A stretch of DNA of 5,071 bases from Pseudomonadota bacterium (GTDB lineage Bacteria > Bdellovibrionota > Oligoflexia > Oligoflexales > Oligoflexaceae), in the NCBI GenBank assembly GCA_029556045.1, contig JAKQGS010000035.1, positions 1 through 5,071 on the forward strand, given 5' to 3'. Of the stretch, positions 1-4,770 are shown piece after piece. Positions within the stretch are counted from its first letter, which is position 1; the number at the start of each line of letters is the position of its first letter. Both the position numbers and the translations under genes were made by a program. The notes below the pieces were generated by a model. That model ran no database searches and was not told the DNA's origin. It was given only the letters and a program-made list of their open reading frames with translations.

Positions 1-78
1 CAGGGTCTTCTGCGGCAGGAAGGGCGGGAGTATGTCGTGGCTGACGGCGACGTCATGGAGTTCCGTTTTAACGTCTGA
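1..78 (+). CDS. ychF: Ribosome-binding ATPase YchF, C-terminal fragment (5' end outside window)
   Basis: Frame 1 is open from the first base and ends in TGA at 76-78. It encodes 25 residues ending in REYVVADGDVMEFRFNV. This matches the end of the YchF/OLA1 family, whose C-terminal TGS domain typically finishes in a motif like 'GKDYIVxDGDVMxFxFNV'. YchF is a cytoplasmic P-loop NTPase of the Obg-related group that prefers ATP, binds ribosomes and is linked to translation and stress responses. The P-loop, coiled coil and most of the TGS domain lie upstream of the window, so only the tail can be judged. The next gene on the strand begins close to or inside this tail. Identification rests on a short but very characteristic terminus. 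Confidence 0.85.
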   Translation, partial: QGLLRQEGREYVVADGDVMEFRFNV

Positions 79-793
79 TCCCTTGCGTCTTGTGACGGCC
101 ATACGCCGGCACACGGCAACGAAATGGGTGCTGCCAATCCGCCGGGACACCAAACCCTGGTGGGAGCCCATCACCACGCCACCGATGTCGGCATCGCCCC
201 TCTTGCAGATTCACACCCAGGGTTGGCGGCATGGTATCTGGCATGACGGCCCGACCATTTTCTGGCTGGGGGGACGTCCGTTGATGGTGGTGCCGCCAGG
301 GGTAGCTTTCCGTTGCACATTTCCCATTTTGCTCGTTAGATCGACTCCTGAAAATCCTCCCATCCTGCAGAGTCAGGTGAATGCCTATGGAGTGCCGGTG
401 GATTACGGTCAATACCGTGAGTCCTGGCGAAAGGTTTTTTTGCACGTCATGGATGCCAGGCTTGGGGATGGGGAAGGAATCCGTTTGGAAGTCCGGGATT
501 TTGATCTGCCCGAAGCGGTGCTGGCGGTCATGCTGCGGGCTTGTTTTCCAAACCACCCCATCGCGCTGAGTCACCTGCCGAATGACGGGCAAAGAGGTCC
601 GCTGTGGCGTCGGCTGAGTCGGCATCTCGGCTTCTATGCCGGGAAGAGGCCGGTGCCACAAAATGTGGTTTGGCGCACTCTGCCTTTGGAAGCTGCGCGG
701 GGTATGGTTCCCCCATGGGAGGCTCGTCGGATGGCTGCCTGGTGGAACCGGCGGGGGCATGTGATTCCGCCGGCCATGCTTTCAGGAGAATGA
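32..793 (+). CDS. Tryptophan-rich hypothetical protein downstream of ychF
   Basis: I do not recognise this protein. The longest reading is 253 residues from ATG 32, which has a purine-rich AGGAAG about 10 bases upstream but overlaps ychF by 47 bp. The first 16 codons may therefore only be ychF read out of frame. TTG 83 or GTG 92, just past the ychF stop, are alternatives without a clear ribosome-binding site. The body, from KWVLPIRRDTKPWW (residues 31-44) onward, looks coding. It is rich in Trp (14 in all, with WW pairs at 43-44 and 237-238), Arg and Pro. I see no signal peptide, convincing membrane helix or nucleotide-binding motif. Residues 185-253 are strongly basic, with repeated Trp-Arg contacts (LWRR, VWR, WWNRR), which could suit binding to an acidic partner, but that is a guess. 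The gene ends 28 bp before the convergent gene. That it is a gene is fairly likely; its start is uncertain. Confidence 0.6.
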   Translation: MSWLTATSWSSVLTSDPLRLVTAIRRHTATKWVLPIRRDTKPWWEPITTPPMSASPLLQIHTQGWRHGIWHDGPTIFWLGGRPLMVVPPGVAFRCTFPILLVRSTPENPPILQSQVNAYGVPVDYGQYRESWRKVFLHVMDARLGDGEGIRLEVRDFDLPEAVLAVMLRACFPNHPIALSHLPNDGQRGPLWRRLSRHLGFYAGKRPVPQNVVWRTLPLEAARGMVPPWEARRMAAWWNRRGHVIPPAMLSGE

Positions 794-821
794 GTCGAAA
801 ATTTTTGACCCATGTTCTTTG

Positions 822-1631
822 TTATTTTTTGGGGCCAAACCGATCCAATACCTTTTGATGATGGGGATTGCCCCAGATTTTGGAGAACAAATTCAGCTCC
901 TCTCCCAAAGCGTCCTGGCGGGGAGAGTGTCCTGCAGCCTGGAGCATTTTTTTCTGGGTTGCTACCGCCTCGGGATTGAGTTCCGAGAAATGCTGGTCCA
1001 AGGCCTGCAACCGGGCATGCAGATCCTTTTCATGGTCAACGACCTCATGAATGAGGCCGTGCAGCAGGGCGGTGCTGGCATTCAATTCCTGACAATTCAA
1101 TAACCAGTAGTGGGCCAGACTCTGCCCCACCAGATCCACCAGCCGGCGGCACCCTCCATAGCCGGTGGTCAGGCCGACTCTGAGTTGCTTGAACTGAAAG
1201 TTTGAAATAGCTGTGGCGATGCGAAAATCCCCTGCCATGATGAGCTCACAGGCGCCGCCGATGACTCCTCCATCGATGGCAAAGATAACGGGAATCGGCA
1301 GTTCTTCCAGCCCCCTCAGAATTTTCTGAAACGTGTAAGCGTAGTGGCGGCCTTCCGCCTGCGTGGTTAATTGGGCTAGCTCCTTGAGATCACCTCCGGC
1401 CACCCAAAATCGCCCCCCGCTGGTGACCACGGGTTCAGCCTGAATCACAATACCGCGGCAGGGTAACGCGGTGTGTTGGGGATCATGAGACCAGCGGTCG
1501 CACTGCTGCCGCAGCTGACTCACCAACTTTTCCAGTTGGTCGGCGAGCACAACGCCAAGGGCATTTAAACGCTCGGGCCGTTTGATGGTCCAGCAGAGAA
1601 GGTTTCCAACCATTGATGACTTTATGAACAT
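822..1631 (-). CDS. Enoyl-CoA hydratase/isomerase (crotonase) family protein
   Basis: A 269-residue protein of normal length for the crotonase superfamily, which acts on acyl-CoA thioesters in the cytoplasm using two backbone NH groups as an oxyanion hole. The first oxyanion segment is VAGGDLKEL (residues 77-85), equivalent to the usual 'AGADLKE'. The second is GGVIGGACELIMAGDFRIA (121-139). Glu129 corresponds to the first catalytic Glu of classical hydratases (Glu144 of rat mitochondrial enoyl-CoA hydratase). By alignment through F-x-x-x-[EQ]-x-x-x-G and GYGGCRRL (157-164), the second (Glu164) is replaced by Gln149. The N-terminal WTIKRPERLNAL resembles the family's 'LNRPxxxNAL'. ATG 1631 has AGAGG eight bases upstream, which supports this start; Met7 is an alternative. 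Nearby genes do not suggest a beta-oxidation operon, so the substrate is unknown. Family assignment is secure; the reaction (hydratase, isomerase, decarboxylase or hydrolase) is not. Confidence 0.9.
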   Translation of the reverse strand: MFIKSSMVGNLLCWTIKRPERLNALGVVLADQLEKLVSQLRQQCDRWSHDPQHTALPCRGIVIQAEPVVTSGGRFWVAGGDLKELAQLTTQAEGRHYAYTFQKILRGLEELPIPVIFAIDGGVIGGACELIMAGDFRIATAISNFQFKQLRVGLTTGYGGCRRLVDLVGQSLAHYWLLNCQELNASTALLHGLIHEVVDHEKDLHARLQALDQHFSELNPEAVATQKKMLQAAGHSPRQDALGEELNLFSKIWGNPHHQKVLDRFGPKK

Positions 1632-1692
1632 GAGCAGGACCTCTTAAGATGAATGGGGAGTGACCGCAGCTCAGGATATGGCCACTTCAAAG

Positions 1693-1732
1693 TCTAATGG
1701 AAAATCCCGCAGGCTGTCTATTTTTCTAATGG
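1693..1732. repeat. Direct repeat TCTAATGG in divergent intergenic region (possible operator/promoter)
   Basis: TCTAATGG occurs at 1693-1700 and again at 1725-1732. The copies start 32 bp apart, close to three DNA turns, so both would lie on the same helix face. The 153-bp region separates the minus-strand crotonase gene from aroK and must hold starts for both. The second copy includes TCTAAT, five of six bases of a -10 box for aroK, but I see no good -35 element at the expected spacing. A chance repeat in an A/T-rich spacer is possible. Confidence 0.25.
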
Positions 1733-1784
1733 TTTTCGACGTTTGATTGCGTTACACTCGAGTTTTTACCGACAGAGGAGAGTC

Positions 1785-2417
1785 ATGTCCGAGTCTACCA
1801 AACCCGAAATGCTGACGGAAAAACCATTGCGACGTCCCTGGGAACGCAAGCACGTTCAAAATGTGTTGTTGGTGGGAGCAACGTCCTCAGGCAAATCAAC
1901 AGTCGGACTGCAACTCAGCCGGTTGTTGGGGTTTGGATTTCTGGATATGGATGCTGAGATCGAGCGCCGAAGCGGCAAAACGATTGAGGATATTTTCCGT
2001 GAGCATGGTGAAAGTGGATTTAGGGATTTGGAGCAGCAGATTATCGGCGGCTTGCAGGGGATTGCCAATCACGTGATCGTGGTAGGGGCCGGAGCGGTGG
2101 AACCTCCTGAAAATTGGGATAAACTACAAAAACTGGGGGTGATTGTCTGGATGGACACCCCGCTGAACGAAGTGGTGCGTCGACTGGCTATGAGTCCAGA
2201 TGAACTGCGAAAAAGGCCTCTATTGGCGGATGCTGTAAACATCGAGGACAGGGGTGAACGGGAAAAGTTCATTCACCGGAAACTAGACGCTTTGATGGAG
2301 CAAAGGCGGGAGTTTTATAAAAAGGCCGACCTGATATTCGAAAACAGTTATTCCACCATTGAATCCAGTGCTCATTTAATAGCCAACATGCTTTATTTGC
2401 ACGGCTCTCCCCACTGA
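1785..2417 (+). CDS. aroK: Shikimate kinase
   Basis: A 210-residue kinase that would phosphorylate the 3-hydroxyl of shikimate with ATP in the chorismate (aromatic amino acid) pathway. The P-loop is GATSSGKST (residues 31-39). Asp54 and Asp56 form the DxD shikimate/Mg site. IEDIFREHGESGFRDLE (67-83) is a shikimate-kinase hallmark and includes Arg80. The lid arginine is Arg144 in RPLL, and RREFY (174-178) supplies the C-terminal arginine. The usual GGG shikimate loop reads GAG (101-103). The protein is longer than typical AroK (about 170-180) because of roughly 22 charged residues before the first strand and a short C-terminal extension. ATG 1785 is chosen because AGAGGAG lies just upstream (1774-1780); an in-frame TTG at 1743 is less convincing. 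No aroB follows; the next genes are for type II secretion, with a probable promoter between. Confidence 0.92.
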   Translation: MSESTKPEMLTEKPLRRPWERKHVQNVLLVGATSSGKSTVGLQLSRLLGFGFLDMDAEIERRSGKTIEDIFREHGESGFRDLEQQIIGGLQGIANHVIVVGAGAVEPPENWDKLQKLGVIVWMDTPLNEVVRRLAMSPDELRKRPLLADAVNIEDRGEREKFIHRKLDALMEQRREFYKKADLIFENSYSTIESSAHLIANMLYLHGSPH

Positions 2418-2430
2418 ATTGTTTCTCACA

Positions 2431-2436
2431 TATAAT
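2431..2436 (+). promoter_or_regulatory. Candidate -10 box (TATAAT) of the secretion operon
   Basis: A perfect TATAAT lies 14 bp after the aroK stop in the 120-bp gap before the first gspC gene. Transcription would start near 2442-2444, giving a 5' leader of about 95 bases. At 16-18 bp spacing the -35 position is C-rich (around TCCCCA) and does not match consensus, and no TG extension precedes the -10. If real, the promoter would probably need an activator. Only the box itself is seen; activity is inferred. Confidence 0.4.
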
Positions 2437-2470
2437 GAATAAGATGGACCTATGGATGGAGTTTGTTGTC

Positions 2471-2484
2471 CGGGAGTACTCCTG
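2471..2484. repeat. Palindrome CGGGAGTACTCCTG upstream of gspC (possible operator)
   Basis: The core GGAGTACTCC (2473-2482) is a perfect ten-base palindrome. It extends by a G-T pair and a C-G pair to 14 bases. It lies about 30 bp downstream of the predicted transcription start and 53 bp before the TTG start, a position where a dimeric repressor could act. With no loop and no following T run it is not an intrinsic terminator. Confidence 0.3.
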
Positions 2485-2537
2485 CATGATGACTTCCGTC
2501 TTTTGACTTCTCAACGCCTTGCGCGGGAACGCATTCC

Positions 2538-3590
2538 TTGAAACCTTGGATCAAATTTTGGCTTAAGTGGCGCCATAAGTTTGAGCTGCCTGATTTCAAT
2601 CAGGCGGTCCAATGGGGCGATCGTCTGTCCAAAAAGGGTGCCCTGACTGCCCTTGGGGGAAGTTTTCTCTGTGCCAGTGCCCTGTCGCTGTTTTTTTCGT
2701 ACAAACTATTACCCGATCCGAAGGCCCCCAAACCTGTGGTGAGGTCGACCGCCACAACCGGGTCCATGGGGCGACAGATGGGTAAGGGGAAATTTCTGAC
2801 CACCGCGGAAGTGGATGAAATCCTCAAGAGAAATATTTTCAACAGCGAGGGCAAGTTGGGAGAGGGTAGCGACGGGGAGGGGAAAAAAGGCTCCCCCACC
2901 GCAAAAATCATCAAAACGGATCTGCCGCTGAAGCTGCTGGGGGTCATTTTTGGTGGTGTTCCCACCAATGGCATGGCCACCATCGAAAATGCGGAGAAGA
3001 AGGCCATCAACAGTTTCATGGTGGGAGATGTGGTGGTTCGCGAAGCCAAACTTTTGGAGATCTACCCCGACCGCATCATCCTGGAGAGAGACGACGGCCA
3101 GAAAGAATATCTGGAAAAAGAAAAGGTGGAAATCGTTCGCTCCGCTCGTCGCAAAGGAAGTGTTCCCGCAAGCGGTGGTGCCGACAAGACTGCGGGTGGT
3201 GAGCCGGGTTTTGCCAAAGGGCCCCCCGCTGACGCATTTAAGGAAGAAGGATTTGAGCGAAAAGGCACCAATATAGTTATCACTGATACCTATAAGCGCG
3301 ACCTGCTGGGGGGAGAAAATTTTTCGAAGGTTTTGCAAGACGCCAAGGCTGAACCCCACATGGTTGGTGGCGCGTTGAAAGGGTTTCGATTGACCCGTAT
3401 ACGAGAAAACTCCATCTATCAAAAGGCTGGGTTTCAGGATGGGGACATCGTGGAGGAAATCAACGGTGTGCCATTGACTGATGCAGCGGGGGCCATCAAG
3501 CTGTTGCGAGGATTGGAAAAGGAAAAAGAAATCGAAGTGCGCGTTAATCGTGGTGGATCGAGTTTCAATAGTAACATTGTTATTCAATAA
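2538..3590 (+). CDS. gspC: Type II secretion system protein GspC (first copy; HR and PDZ domains)
   Basis: A 350-residue bitopic inner-membrane protein. The N-terminal part (1-33) is basic and cytoplasmic, followed by a membrane helix at about 34-55 (GALTALGG to LFFSY). The HR domain begins at EILKRNIFNSEG (94-105), continues with LPLKLLGVIFGG (129-140) and the YPDRIILERDDG strand pair (176-187), and ends near 200. A Gly/Ala/Lys-rich linker (about 201-240) leads to a C-terminal PDZ domain (about 270-340) with GFRLTRIRENSIYQKAGFQDGD and INGVPL. This is full GspC architecture. In studied systems HR contacts the N0 domain of the secretin GspD, while PDZ affects substrate choice. The start is TTG 2538, with GGGA nine bases upstream; the frame is closed at 2490-2492 and the next ATG is inside the protein. 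It begins an apparent operon continuing with a second GspC-like gene and a probable secretin gene. Confidence 0.88.
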   Translation: MKPWIKFWLKWRHKFELPDFNQAVQWGDRLSKKGALTALGGSFLCASALSLFFSYKLLPDPKAPKPVVRSTATTGSMGRQMGKGKFLTTAEVDEILKRNIFNSEGKLGEGSDGEGKKGSPTAKIIKTDLPLKLLGVIFGGVPTNGMATIENAEKKAINSFMVGDVVVREAKLLEIYPDRIILERDDGQKEYLEKEKVEIVRSARRKGSVPASGGADKTAGGEPGFAKGPPADAFKEEGFERKGTNIVITDTYKRDLLGGENFSKVLQDAKAEPHMVGGALKGFRLTRIRENSIYQKAGFQDGDIVEEINGVPLTDAAGAIKLLRGLEKEKEIEVRVNRGGSSFNSNIVIQ

Positions 3591-3657
3591 ATTTTCACAA
3601 AGTCGTTGGTCCCAGGGCAACTTGATAAAGGACTCTGTGTTAATCGAAGGGATCTTT

Positions 3658-3723
3658 ATGTTGGGCGTTGATACCGTCATGTTGAGCGTAGCGAAACATC
3701 TCTCGAGGCAAGGCATTGGTTGA
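3658..3723 (+). CDS. Possible 21-residue leader ORF overlapping the second gspC start
   Basis: ATG 3658 has an excellent AAGGGA six bases upstream (3647-3652) and opens a 21-codon frame, MLGVDTVMLSVAKHLSRQGI plus a final G, ending in TGA at 3721-3723. The stop overlaps the TTG start at 3716, an arrangement seen in translational coupling, so ribosomes ending here could restart at the weak TTG. Half of the peptide is simply the translated repeat at 3679-3699, so the ORF may be accidental. There is no evidence that the peptide itself has a function. Confidence 0.25.
   Translation: MLGVDTVMLSVAKHLSRQGIG
3679..3699. repeat. Dispersed-repeat-like hairpin between the two gspC genes
   Basis: The 21-base element reads ATGTT-GA-GC-GTA-GC-GA-AACAT. 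It folds into a five-pair outer stem, a symmetric tandem G-A mismatch, two G-C pairs and a three-base GTA loop. The GCGTAGC core fits GCGNAGC, a DNA mini-hairpin type known to be unusually stable, and the GA/GA mismatch is the kind that forms sheared pairs. From memory, near-identical sequences (TCATGTTGAGCGTAGCGAAA...) are scattered through many unrelated bacterial genomes as intergenic REP-like repeats. It lies in the 125-bp gap between the gspC genes, and its right edge is 16 bp before the TTG start. Only one copy is present in this window. Confidence 0.6.
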
Positions 3724-4714
3724 CTTTAAAGACATCGTCAGTCTGAACAAACTGCAGGAAACCCTGCAGGGTGCCTGGGTGCAACTGGGCCTCAATATCG
3801 TCTATTGCTTGATGATCAGCTATCTGCTGGCGTCAACCGCCACATCGGTGTTTGTGGCCGTTCTTGCCAAGTCCGCTATTCACCAGGAATACTTCTCCCG
3901 TGGGGAACATGAAGCCAAATTACCTCCCGCGGCACCTCCTCTGAACTATCGCACCCTGCGCATGGTGGTATTGGAACGAAATATTTTCAACTCGGAAGGG
4001 GAGCTTCCCGACGAGCCGGAAAATGTCGGTGGTGAGGGTGAGGGGGGGACGAAATTTGATGCCAATGCAAGATGCAGCAAATCATCCATCGATCTCCAGC
4101 TGATAGGGACCATCTATCTGGGGTCCGGTGGTGACTCTTTGGCGACGATCCAGGAAAAAGGATATAATGAACCTGACATCTATCGGCCCGGTGAGGCCAT
4201 CATCGGACACGCTAATGCTGTCATTTTTGCTATCGAACATCAAAAAGTTATTATCAACAATAACGGTATGAAAGAATGCCTCGAGATCGCTCCCAGCAAA
4301 CTTGGCACCATGGTGGCAAACCATGGTACCGAGGGTGAACCGACCCCTGCAGCAGAGGCCGCAGCTGCATCAGACAGCGGCGGGGCTCCATCTTCGGTCA
4401 CCCTGAGCAGTGCGGCGGTGGAAGAGGCGCTTGGCCCGGGATTTTCGAAGATTCTGGACTCCGGTCGGTTGGTGCCTCACAACAAGGATAACCGCATGAT
4501 TGGGTTTAAATTGATCGGAGTTAAAAGCGAATCGCTCTGGCGCAAGGTCGGACTGAGCAGTGGTGACGTGATCACCAGTGTCAATGGAATCAGTATGACG
4601 CAGGCGGATCAGGGGTTTGCCTTTTATCAGGCCCTGCAGGACGCGCGGGAAATCCGGGTGGAGTACCTGCGGGGTGGCAACACACCCGCGAATGTCATGA
4701 TTGAAATTCGATAG
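3716..4714 (+). CDS. Type II secretion system GspC-like protein (second, diverged copy)
   Basis: A 332-residue protein with the same plan as its neighbour: membrane helix at about 26-50 (LNIVYCLMISYLL to FVAVL), Pro-rich spacer (69-76), HR domain from VLERNIFNSEGEL (85-97) through IDLQLIGTIYLG (125-136) to about 195, an Ala/Ser/Gly linker (about 203-232), and a PDZ domain (about 255-320) with IGFKLIGVKSESLWRKVGLSSGDVI split by normal PDZ strands and NGISM (290-294). RNIFNSEG is shared exactly with the first copy, and the PDZ domains align without large gaps, but most positions differ, so the duplication is old. HR holds two cysteines (120 and 188) absent from copy one. The start is TTG 3716, with GAGG seven bases upstream; it may be coupled to the overlapping leader ORF. 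No obvious terminator separates it from copy one or from the next gene, consistent with one transcript. A general PDZ protein is less likely given the HR motifs. Confidence 0.82.
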   Translation: MVDFKDIVSLNKLQETLQGAWVQLGLNIVYCLMISYLLASTATSVFVAVLAKSAIHQEYFSRGEHEAKLPPAAPPLNYRTLRMVVLERNIFNSEGELPDEPENVGGEGEGGTKFDANARCSKSSIDLQLIGTIYLGSGGDSLATIQEKGYNEPDIYRPGEAIIGHANAVIFAIEHQKVIINNNGMKECLEIAPSKLGTMVANHGTEGEPTPAAEAAAASDSGGAPSSVTLSSAAVEEALGPGFSKILDSGRLVPHNKDNRMIGFKLIGVKSESLWRKVGLSSGDVITSVNGISMTQADQGFAFYQALQDAREIRVEYLRGGNTPANVMIEIR

Positions 4715-4770
4715 GATCGATTCAGTTTTCGATGCAATGCCAGGTAACATTGTCAATGGGAGTGACGAGC

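Noticed and set aside
68..760. Long minus-strand open frame of 230 codons opposite the Trp-rich gene
   Set aside because: Its product is Pro/His/Arg-rich with no domain resemblance, and it mirrors the plus-strand frame, which looks more protein-like. Probably an antisense shadow, though the plus-strand gene is itself only moderately certain.
794..809. Near-palindrome GTCGAAAATTTTTGAC between the convergent genes, as a bidirectional terminator
   Set aside because: It is A/T-rich with no loop and only three strong pairs per arm, and no proper T tract follows on either strand. Too weak to call a terminator.
819..1103. Plus-strand open frames inside the crotonase gene
   Set aside because: They are antisense to a gene with clear family motifs, and their products resemble nothing recognisable.
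1743..1784. TTG 1743 as the aroK start
   Set aside because: ATG 1785 has a strong AGAGGAG just upstream, and the extra 14 residues from TTG read through that site and resemble untranslated sequence.
3605..3621. Hairpin GTTGGTCCCAGGGCAAC after the first gspC, as a terminator
   Set aside because: The stem is broken by a mismatch and a wobble pair, and no T run follows. The second gspC seems to share the transcript.
2709..3716. 335-codon minus-strand open frame opposite gspC
   Set aside because: The plus strand clearly encodes HR and PDZ domains here. The antisense product has no recognisable features, and its openness follows from the codon bias of gspC.
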